NCBI GenBank assembly: GCA_023392135.1 | Contig: JAEVZQ010000104.1 | Coordinates: forward strand, 1 to 9,375 | Source: Pseudomonadota bacterium | GTDB lineage: Bacteria; Pseudomonadota; Alphaproteobacteria; Rhizobiales; Hyphomicrobiaceae | DNA: 9,375 nt | Reading direction: 5' to 3' | Shown: in pieces, positions 1-5,014 of the stretch | How positions within the stretch are numbered: position 1 is the first letter of the stretch | Layout: each line of letters begins with the position of its first letter | Program-made: the position numbers and the translations under genes | The notes under the pieces: model-generated | Database searches by the model: none | Told to the model about the DNA's origin: nothing | The model's input: the letters and a program-made list of their open reading frames with translations, nothing else

Positions 1-98
1 CTTCCGATGAAGGCAATGGTTGCTGGTGTCGCCGATTCCGAAGCTCGCCATAGCTCGGGGCTGCGTTTGGGCGGCGGGTTTATCTATCAGCGCTGGCG

Positions 99-899
99 TC
101 AGAACAGGCCGAGGCTGATTGCGCCCCGGACAACCACGTAGACACCGACCGCGATGACGACCCCAGCAAAGATGGCGTTCAATGCGCTCCTGTTCTGGGC
201 GATCGCGCCGTTCGCACGCGTGCCGATGATGCTGCCGGCAAGGCCGCCGGCAATGAACAGGGCGGCAATCACCCAGTCGATGTAGCCGGAAAGGACATAG
301 CTGCTGGCCGTGGCGAGGCCGAATGCCGTAACGGCGACCAGAGACGTGCTGATGGCGCTCCGCAGCGGCATGCCGGTCGCGAGCATCAGGCCGGGTACGA
401 TCAGGAAGCCGCCGCCGATCCCGAAAAAGCCGGACAGCATACCCACGCCGGCACCAGTGCCGATCAGCCGGGGCAACAGGCGTGAAGCACTTTCACGCGT
501 CAATCGCGGCTCGGCGGTGGAAGCAAGAATTGGCTTCCGGAGCATGTTGAACCCGACCGCCAGCATGAGCAGCCCGAACAGGAGCAGCAGCTTCTCCCCA
601 TTCATGGCCTTGCCGAGAGCTGCGCCTGCGAGCGCACCGATCACGCCGGCAGCGGCGAACACGGCAGCGCATCTCCACTTCACCGTGCCGAGCCGGGCAT
701 GAGCAGCAAGGCTCATGCCGGCGTTCAGCGCGACGGCTACCGCACCCGTGCCGATCGCCACATGGGTCGACGGCACACCGACGGCATAAACCAGCAGTGG
801 CACCGCTAGGATCGAGCCGCCGCCGCCGATCAGCCCCAGAATGATGCCGACCAGGCTGCCTGAGCCAATTGCAAACGCGGCTGGAAGCGCGGTGATCAC
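99..899 (-). CDS. TauE/SafE (TSUP) family sulfite/sulfur-anion exporter
   Basis: This is a 266-residue integral membrane protein of the TSUP family, whose members move sulfite, thiosulfate, sulfoacetate or related anions across the inner membrane. The two-fold family repeat is visible: a glycine-rich GLIGGGGS motif at residues 22-29 followed by LAVPLL, and its partner GFFGIGGGFLIVPG at 157-170. About eight hydrophobic segments cover the chain, and the length is typical. The start is a GTG at 897-899; no ATG lies in frame after the previous gene, and a weak AAGG precedes the GTG. It is the last visible gene of the operon, 28 bases after the rhodanese-DUF2892 gene. Together with the BigR-like regulator this suggests export of sulfite or another sulfur product during sulfide or persulfide detoxification. 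The family is clear; the substrate is inferred from context only. Confidence 0.9.
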   Translation of the reverse strand: MITALPAAFAIGSGSLVGIILGLIGGGGSILAVPLLVYAVGVPSTHVAIGTGAVAVALNAGMSLAAHARLGTVKWRCAAVFAAAGVIGALAGAALGKAMNGEKLLLLFGLLMLAVGFNMLRKPILASTAEPRLTRESASRLLPRLIGTGAGVGMLSGFFGIGGGFLIVPGLMLATGMPLRSAISTSLVAVTAFGLATASSYVLSGYIDWVIAALFIAGGLAGSIIGTRANGAIAQNRSALNAIFAGVVIAVGVYVVVRGAISLGLF

Positions 900-927
900 C
901 GCCTTGCCCTCACGACAGAAAAGATGC

Positions 928-1458
928 TCAAGCGGCGGCTGGCTGCTGCATGGAACGGTTCCAGGGCATCATGCGCAGAAGTCGGGCCATGGCGCAGAAG
1001 CCGCTTACGCCTGCAACGACCAGCCCGGCGCCCACGAAGGCAGGGATGGCGTAAAAGGCGGGGTCTGCCAGGGCGCCGAGAACCACGCCGATCAGCACGA
1101 CGCTGCCGGCTGCGATCTGCACCTGCCGTTGCAACTCCAACGGCTGGTTTCTATCCTGCCGAACGGGCAGACCCGCGTTCTTCCAGGCATCGAGACCGCC
1201 CTCGAGAACATACGCCTTGGCCGAGACCGCAGTCGCGAGCCTGTCACAAGCCGCAGTCGTGCGGGCCCCTGAACGGCAGTGGAAGATGACGGCAGGCGCG
1301 CCGCCGCACTCGACGGTCTTCAAGCCCGACAGAGCTGTATGCTGCGCACCGGGAATGCGCTCACAGGCGTACTCGTCCGCCTCGCGGACGTCGATGAGAA
1401 CTGCGCCGTCGGAGATCAGACGCTTGGCGTCCTCGGGCTTTACGGGAATGAGGCTCAT
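928..1458 (-). CDS. Rhodanese domain fused to DUF2892 (YgaP-like) membrane anchor
   Basis: The predicted protein has 176 residues. Residues 1-101 form a single rhodanese domain (LIDVREADEY at 21-30) with the active-site loop C61-R-S-G-A-R-T, where Cys61 would carry the persulfide during sulfur transfer. Residues about 115-131 and 137-154 are two membrane helices, followed by the SGFCAMARLLRMMPWN signature (152-167) of DUF2892, the YgaP-type anchor. The catalytic domain therefore probably sits on the cytoplasmic face of the inner membrane. The frame is open further upstream to 1557, but I chose the ATG at 1456-1458 because GAGGAG lies 9 bases before it, the rhodanese fold starts right there, and the longer form would overlap the arsR-like gene. 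It lies 31 bases after that gene and 28 before the TSUP gene. The likely role is handling sulfane sulfur and passing it toward export or oxidation. Confidence 0.9.
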   Translation of the reverse strand: MSLIPVKPEDAKRLISDGAVLIDVREADEYACERIPGAQHTALSGLKTVECGGAPAVIFHCRSGARTTAACDRLATAVSAKAYVLEGGLDAWKNAGLPVRQDRNQPLELQRQVQIAAGSVVLIGVVLGALADPAFYAIPAFVGAGLVVAGVSGFCAMARLLRMMPWNRSMQQPAAA

Positions 1459-1467
1459 GATGCTTGG

Positions 1468-1473
1468 CTCCTC
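1468..1473 (-). promoter_or_regulatory. Ribosome binding site of the rhodanese-DUF2892 gene
   Basis: GAGGAG on the minus strand, 9 bases before the ATG at 1458. It decides the start of the rhodanese gene against the 33-codon longer open frame, which would begin inside the preceding regulator gene. Confidence 0.7.
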
Positions 1474-1489
1474 GATTTTCAATGCTTGT

Positions 1490-1723
1490 TCAATGCTTGG
1501 GGGGCTTTGGGCAGTAGAGGTCGTACAGCGTGGAAAGCAGGTGCTCGATCCGTGCATCTGCGATGCGATACCAGATTGTCTGACCTTCCCGGCGAAAGGT
1601 CAGGAGCTTCTGCTCGCGCATGATTGCGAGGTGCTGAGAGAGGGCAGACTGCGACAGCCCGACCGCCTCGCCGAGGCTCGTCACATTCGCCTCGCCCCAT
1701 TCCACGAGCCTGCAGAGGATCAT
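1490..1723 (-). CDS. BigR/SqrR-like ArsR-family repressor, N-terminally shortened
   Basis: The longest frame with an ATG gives 77 residues, against roughly 100-115 for the family. It holds the recognition part of the winged helix-turn-helix (about residues 14-37, with SQSALSQHLAIMRE) and the wing (about 42-53, TFRREGQTIWYRI). Cys4, in the MILC segment, and Cys71, in LYDLYC, fall where BigR and SqrR carry the cysteine pair that forms a tetrasulfide or disulfide with sulfane sulfur and releases DNA. The spacing here is one residue longer, owing to a one-residue insertion near residue 9. The gene heads an operon with a rhodanese and a TSUP permease, which fits a persulfide-responsive repressor. 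The frame continues upstream with family-like sequence that includes the first helix, but a TAA interrupts it (see the adjacent entry). The 77-residue product lacks that helix and probably cannot dimerise normally. A sequencing error, a pseudogene or genuine internal initiation are all possible. Confidence 0.75.
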   Translation of the reverse strand: MILCRLVEWGEANVTSLGEAVGLSQSALSQHLAIMREQKLLTFRREGQTIWYRIADARIEHLLSTLYDLYCPKPPKH

Positions 1724-1819
1724 AAGCCGGCGCTCATTGGAAAGCGCGCGCAGGATGCGGGCAACCTCGGTGGCGCTCGCCGCGAGTTAGGTGATGTCGA
1801 AAAGGGTTTGGCTGGTCAT
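1724..1819 (-). pseudogene. Interrupted N-terminal part of the ArsR-family repressor
   Basis: On the minus strand the ATG at 1817-1819 opens the regulator's own frame (MTSQTLFDIT) and meets a TAA at 1787-1789 after ten codons. Beyond the stop the same frame reads LAASATEVARILRALSNERR and runs straight into the 77-residue ORF at 1723. That post-stop segment matches the expected first helix of BigR-like proteins (pattern EVA-LLK-LS---RLM). There is no ATG, GTG or TTG between the stop and 1723. A single base change from GAA, AAA or CAA would explain the TAA. The ATG at 1819 lies just downstream of the promoter and palindrome, as expected for the real start. A ten-codon leader with re-initiation at 1723 is a less likely alternative. 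Confidence 0.6.
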
Positions 1820-1833
1820 CGCGCACCTATCCA

Positions 1834-1847
1834 TTAGCTATCGCTAA
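1834..1847. promoter_or_regulatory. Putative ArsR-type operator palindrome
   Basis: TTAGC (1834-1838), a 4-base spacer and GCTAA (1843-1847) form a perfect 5-base inverted repeat in an AT-rich island within GC-rich DNA. ArsR-family repressors typically bind AT-rich imperfect palindromes of this size at their own promoters. It sits 15 bases before the probable original ATG of the regulator and touches the predicted -10 element, so binding would block transcription of the sulfur operon. The site is seen in the sequence; the assignment to this repressor is inferred from position. Confidence 0.55.
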
Positions 1848-1873
1848 ATTAGATGCGACTTATATTTTGTCAA
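1846..1873 (-). promoter_or_regulatory. Predicted sigma-70 promoter of the sulfur operon
   Basis: On the minus strand a perfect TTGACA (-35) lies at 1868-1873. With a 16-base spacer a weak TAATTT (-10) falls at 1846-1851; TCTAAT matches the -10 consensus better but leaves only a 14-base spacer. The -10 region abuts the TTAGC/GCTAA palindrome, the usual layout of an autorepressed ArsR promoter. The -35 is convincing and the exact -10 is uncertain. Confidence 0.5.
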
Positions 1874-1991
1874 TGGCGCAGATGTGTGTGCGTCACCTCT
1901 ACATCAAGTGGCGAATCGGGGCACCCAATGTCTCCGGGAGGCGCTGCCGATAGCTAGGCGACCCACGCGGGACGGGCCGCCACATTTGCGC

Positions 1992-2360
1992 TCAAATCCG
2001 CTCCGGCCAGTCACTACCCCGCGGCTCGTCGCGGCCATGCACCTGGGACGGCGGTGCGGTGGCCTCGACAGCGGTGAACTCCTCCAGGACCTTGTAGGAA
2101 TGCTTGGCACCGGCCGGTACCAGCCAGGAGTCACCCGGCTCCAGCTTCAAGGTTTGGCCCTCGAGCTCCAGTTCCGCGCGGCCGTTGATGACATAACCCA
2201 CCGTCTCGTACTCGCGCACGCTTTCGGCCTTGTCGTTCCCTGGCTGCTCCTGCTCCCAGAGCCGCATCGAGACCCGCTTACCCGAGACGAGATACTTCTG
2301 CCCCATGTCACCCTTGGGTGAGTCGGGCGCGTGAACCTTCTTCACAGGCGTGTCCGTCAT
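1992..2360 (-). CDS. Small single-domain cupin protein
   Basis: This 122-residue protein forms one cupin beta-barrel. The second cupin motif is clear: EPGDSWLVPAGAKHSY at 74-89, with conserved Gly76, Pro82, Gly84 and His87. In the first motif the usual HxH pair is replaced: the region reads REYETVGYVINGRAEL (49-64), so any metal would have to be held by Glu50 or Glu52 with His87, or the protein may bind no metal. Small cupins of this kind can be isomerases, dioxygenases or ligand-binding proteins, and the sequence does not decide between them. The ATG at 2358-2360 has only a weak GGAA 7 bases upstream. It follows the mmsB-like gene by 133 bases on the same strand, with a strong GC-rich hairpin in the gap, so it may be separately transcribed or attenuated. 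Nothing links it firmly to the sulfur operon downstream. Confidence 0.85.
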   Translation of the reverse strand: MTDTPVKKVHAPDSPKGDMGQKYLVSGKRVSMRLWEQEQPGNDKAESVREYETVGYVINGRAELELEGQTLKLEPGDSWLVPAGAKHSYKVLEEFTAVEATAPPSQVHGRDEPRGSDWPERI

Positions 2361-2380
2361 CGTAGAGTTCCGGCTTCAGT

Positions 2381-2412
2381 CCCGCGCGGCCGCGGCTGCC
2401 GGCCGGCGCGGG
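2381..2412 (-). other. Strong GC-rich hairpin between mmsB-like gene and cupin gene
   Basis: CCCGCGC-GGCCG (2381-2392) pairs with CGGCC-G-GCGCGGG (2400-2412): 12 base pairs with one bulged G and a 7-base loop. It lies 82 bases after the stop of the dehydrogenase gene and 20 bases before the cupin ATG, so it would form in the cupin 5' leader. No T-run follows on the minus strand, so it is not a textbook intrinsic terminator. It may be a transcript-end stabiliser, a Rho-assisted terminator, an attenuator, or a chance GC-rich fold. Confidence 0.4.
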
Positions 2413-2493
2413 CGTTCAGACTCCGAAACCTTCCAAACGGGGGCGCGTTCCAGATCGCGGTGCACCCGAGGGCTCAGTTGCCCGGATTGAGTA

Positions 2494-3384
2494 TCAGCCG
2501 GCCTTCCCGCGCATGAACTCGATGATGCCCGAGAAATCGACCCCCGCATTACCAGCCGCAACGAAGAGCTGATAGAGCTGCGCGGCCTCGGCGCCCAGGG
2601 GGGTTGCGACGTTGGCCGCACGGGCGGCCTCTTGAGCCAACCCGAGGTCTTTCAGCATCAGCGCGGCCGCGAAGCCGGGCTTATAACTGTTGTTGGCCGG
2701 CGAGGTCGGCACCGGGCCGGGCGCCGGGCAGTAGGTCGTGAGTGACCAGCACTGCCCTGAGGACGTCGAGGCGACGTCGAACAGAGCCTGCTTCGACAGT
2801 CCCAGCTTTTCGGCAAGGTTGAACGCCTCGCAAACGCCGATCATGCTGATGCCGAGGATCATGTTGTTGCAGATCTTGGCCGCCTGACCCGCGCCTGCAT
2901 CTCCGCAATGAACGAGCTTTCGGCTCACCTTCTCGAGCACGGGCCGGGCCTTCTCGAAGGCTTCCGGGCTGCCGCCGGCCATCAGCGTCAGCGTGGCGGC
3001 CTCCGCTCCACCGACGCCCCCCGACACGGGGCAGTCGAGCGAGAGCTTGCCGGCGATGCCCGCCAGCTCGTGCGCGCGCCGGGCCGAGGCGACATCGACG
3101 GTCGAGCAGTCGACGAACACCGCGTCGCTCGCGGCGGCCGAGAGCACCCCCGCCTGCTCGTAGACAGCGACGGTATCCTTACCAGCAGGCAGCATGGTGA
3201 TGACCACATCGGCGCCCTCGGCCGCGGCATCCGCGCTCTGCGCCGAAGCGACACCGCGCTCACCAGCTCTTTCGAGGTTAGCAGGCAGGAGGTCATATCC
3301 AGTCACGGAATACCCCGCTGTCACGAGGTTGCCGGCCATCGGTGTACCCATGTTGCCGAGGCCGATGAATGCGATCTTGGTCAT
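2494..3384 (-). CDS. mmsB: 3-hydroxyisobutyrate dehydrogenase family (MmsB-like)
   Basis: This 296-residue NAD(P)-dependent beta-hydroxyacid dehydrogenase would oxidise 3-hydroxyisobutyrate to methylmalonate semialdehyde, a step of valine breakdown in the cytoplasm. The Rossmann motif is IAFIGLGNMG at residues 4-13 and Asp31 closes the second strand, suggesting NAD preference. The substrate loop DCPVSGGVGGAEAATLT is at 117-133. The catalytic lysine is Lys170, in GQAAKICNN, with Asn174 after it. The C-terminal SSGQCW segment (208-213) and the Lys245-Asp246 pair are typical of the HIBADH branch rather than tartronate semialdehyde reductases. Full length, starting at ATG 3382-3384. It follows the crotonase gene by 36 bases, so the two are probably co-transcribed. 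No methylmalonate semialdehyde dehydrogenase (mmsA) or acyl-CoA dehydrogenase lies in view, so another 3-hydroxyacid remains possible as substrate. Confidence 0.88.
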   Translation of the reverse strand: MTKIAFIGLGNMGTPMAGNLVTAGYSVTGYDLLPANLERAGERGVASAQSADAAAEGADVVITMLPAGKDTVAVYEQAGVLSAAASDAVFVDCSTVDVASARRAHELAGIAGKLSLDCPVSGGVGGAEAATLTLMAGGSPEAFEKARPVLEKVSRKLVHCGDAGAGQAAKICNNMILGISMIGVCEAFNLAEKLGLSKQALFDVASTSSGQCWSLTTYCPAPGPVPTSPANNSYKPGFAAALMLKDLGLAQEAARAANVATPLGAEAAQLYQLFVAAGNAGVDFSGIIEFMRGKAG

Positions 3385-3420
3385 GTCCTCCTCCCGAAGT
3401 TGATTTTCACCGCGTCATGA

Positions 3421-4224
3421 TCAGCGTCCGGTCCATTGCGGCGGCCGTTTGGCGAGGAACGCCTCCAGACCCTCGCGGAAATCCGCGCTCGTGTAGACTT
3501 TTGCGACCAGATCGGTGTCGTCCGCCTTGGGGCCCTGCTGGCGCAGGCGAAGGAGAATCTCCTTGGTCACCCGCAGCGTCAGCGGAGCGTAGCCGGCGAT
3601 CTGACGCGCAAGCTCCTCCGCCCGGCTCATCAATGCTGCGTGGCTCTCCACGACTTCTGCCACGAGCCCCGCCGTCAGCGCCTCCTCGGCACCCAACAGG
3701 CGTGCGGTGAAGATCACGTCCTTCACGCGCGCCTCACCGAGGAGCCGCACCAGGCGTTCGAGAGTTGCAGCAGAAAGGCAGTTGCCGAGGGTGCGCGCGA
3801 TCGGAAAGCCGAACTTCAGATCCCGCGTGGCGATCCGCATGTCGCAGCAGGCAGCGATGCCGGCGCCCCCACCCGTGCAGGCCCCCGCGATGGCGGCAAT
3901 GGTCGGCACCGGGCAGGACTCGATTGCCGTCATGATCTCATCGGCATGCTTCTCGTACTGGATACCCTGCTCCGGCGTGCCGAACTCGCGGAAGAGGGAA
4001 ATGTCCGTCCCGGACGCGAATGCCCGGTCGCCGGCACCGGTCATGACGATCGCCATCAGCGAGCCGTCGGTCGGCGCATTGGCGCAGATCTCGGCCACCC
4101 GATCGTACATGCCGAACGTCAGCGCGTTGCGCGCGTGCGGCCTGTTGAGGGTGAGAAAACCAATCCGGTCCCGCACCTCGTAGATGATCTCCTGCTCGCT
4201 GGCGGCTGTTTGCGCACGATCCAT
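3421..4224 (-). CDS. Crotonase-fold (enoyl-CoA hydratase/isomerase family) protein lacking catalytic Glu
   Basis: The predicted protein has 267 residues with the crotonase fold. The CoA-binding and oxyanion-hole segments are AFASGTDI (68-75) and GACTGGGAGIAACCDMRIA (114-132). In enoyl-CoA hydratase the two catalytic glutamates sit in a GGGCEL motif and in an FGxPE motif. Here these read GGGAGI and FGFPIA, giving Gly122 and Ile142, so both are missing. Simple hydration is therefore unlikely and an isomerase, hydrolase, lyase or other crotonase reaction must be considered. The frame is open to 4566, but I chose the ATG at 4222-4224: AGAGG lies 5 bases upstream, with AAGGAG behind it, the homologous region starts here, and the upstream extension is low-complexity intergenic sequence. 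It is probably the first gene of an operon with the 3-hydroxyisobutyrate dehydrogenase, and is divergent from the TctBA transporter. Confidence 0.88.
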   Translation of the reverse strand: MDRAQTAASEQEIIYEVRDRIGFLTLNRPHARNALTFGMYDRVAEICANAPTDGSLMAIVMTGAGDRAFASGTDISLFREFGTPEQGIQYEKHADEIMTAIESCPVPTIAAIAGACTGGGAGIAACCDMRIATRDLKFGFPIARTLGNCLSAATLERLVRLLGEARVKDVIFTARLLGAEEALTAGLVAEVVESHAALMSRAEELARQIAGYAPLTLRVTKEILLRLRQQGPKADDTDLVAKVYTSADFREGLEAFLAKRPPQWTGR

Positions 4225-4483
4225 CGCAACCTCTTCTCCTTGTCGTTTTCGGGACGGCCCGAACTGTGCCTCGCGCACAGCAAACCGCCTCGCCTCCTGA
4301 ATGGCAACGACTTTCGCAGCTTCCCGCCGCAGGCGGGCTGGTGCAGACGGGAATTGCCCCGGGCGCCATCGGTGTTGACGATGGACGCCGGCGCGCTCGG
4401 CCTGTACCATTGCCCTTTTACCGGTGCACCAAGGCCGGAAGAACAGAACAAGCGCCCCGTCGCGCAAGGGAGGAATGGGAACG
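4225..4483. promoter_or_regulatory. Divergent intergenic region with two inverted repeats
   Basis: This 259-base region separates the crotonase gene (minus) from tctB (plus) and must carry both promoters. Two clean inverted repeats stand out: CTGTGC-N5-GCACAG at 4264-4280 and CCCGCC-GCA-GGCGGG at 4323-4337. The first has the size and spacing of a GntR- or LysR-type operator and lies 40 bases from the crotonase ATG. The second could be an operator or a hairpin. A perfect GGTGCACC palindrome is at 4423-4430. A TTGACG at 4375-4380 resembles a plus-strand -35, but no good -10 follows at the usual distance, so I do not call a promoter. No regulator gene is adjacent. Confidence 0.4.
4468..4473 (+). 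promoter_or_regulatory. Ribosome binding site of tctB
   Basis: GGGAGG lies 10 bases before the ATG at 4484 and only one base before the ATG at 4475, which makes 4484 the better start. The GTG at 4424 would start 44 bases before this site and has no comparable site of its own. Confidence 0.65.
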
Positions 4484-5005
4484 ATGCGGTCGGCTCCGCA
4501 CGCCCCCCCGTCGGCAGCGTCCAAGCGGCTGCCGATCCGTTCACCGCAAGACTTCGCGGGCGGCATGCTGCTTCTCGCAATCGCCGCGCTCGGCTTAATG
4601 GGCTCGTGGCATCTCGATTTCGGTCAATTCGGCGGCGTCGGCTCCGGCATGGTGCCACAGGCTGTTTCAGCCATGATCGCCGGCTTCGGCCTGCTCCTTA
4701 TCGTGCAGGGGTTCATTTCCTCCGAAGGGGCGCAGATGACGCCGTGGTCCATCCGCGGCCTATTCTTCGTGCTGGGGGCCGCCCTGCTCTTCGCCTGGAC
4801 CATCCGTCCGCTGGGCCTGATCTTCGCCGGGCCCATCACGATCCTGTTCGCGTCTCTCGCGGATCGCACGACGCGCCCACTCGAGATTGCCGTCTTCACC
4901 GTCGCGCTCACCGCGTTCTGCATCGGCCTGTTCAGCTTCATGCTGCGGCTGCCGATTCCGGTGCTCCCGTCCTCGCTCCCCTACCCGCTCAACGAGATCT
5001 TCTAG
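4484..5005 (+). CDS. tctB: Tripartite tricarboxylate transporter, small membrane subunit TctB
   Basis: This 173-residue protein is the small inner-membrane subunit of a TTT-family secondary transporter. It has about four membrane helices (about 24-40, 61-79, 90-107 or 109-126, 132-154) after a basic, proline-rich cytoplasmic N-terminus. The TctB hallmark between the first two helices is present as FGGVGSGMVPQ (49-59). The C-terminus LRLPIPVLP (154-162) is also usual for the family. TctB pairs with TctA to form the sodium-driven permease for citrate or other carboxylates; its own role is structural or accessory. tctA follows 9 bases later. The start was set by the GGGAGG site; the frame is open to a GTG at 4424, and an ATG at 4475 would add three residues. 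The substrate cannot be read from TctB, and no TctC binding protein is encoded next to it here. Confidence 0.88.
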   Translation: MRSAPHAPPSAASKRLPIRSPQDFAGGMLLLAIAALGLMGSWHLDFGQFGGVGSGMVPQAVSAMIAGFGLLLIVQGFISSEGAQMTPWSIRGLFFVLGAALLFAWTIRPLGLIFAGPITILFASLADRTTRPLEIAVFTVALTAFCIGLFSFMLRLPIPVLPSSLPYPLNEIF

Positions 5006-5014
5006 GCCTGCAGC

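Noticed and set aside
1..98. A possible minus-strand gene start (ATG at 49-51) downstream of the TSUP gene
   Set aside because: Only 17 codons fit before the window edge, no ribosome site is present and the residues match no expected sulfur-operon protein.
4375..4410. TTGACG followed by TACCAT as a tctB promoter
   Set aside because: The spacing is 24 bases, far outside the usual 16-18, and no better -10 is visible.
4225..4566. The N-terminal extension of the crotonase frame
   Set aside because: The 114 extra residues are proline- and arginine-rich, match no domain, and lie over the divergent promoter region; a good ribosome site precedes the ATG at 4224.
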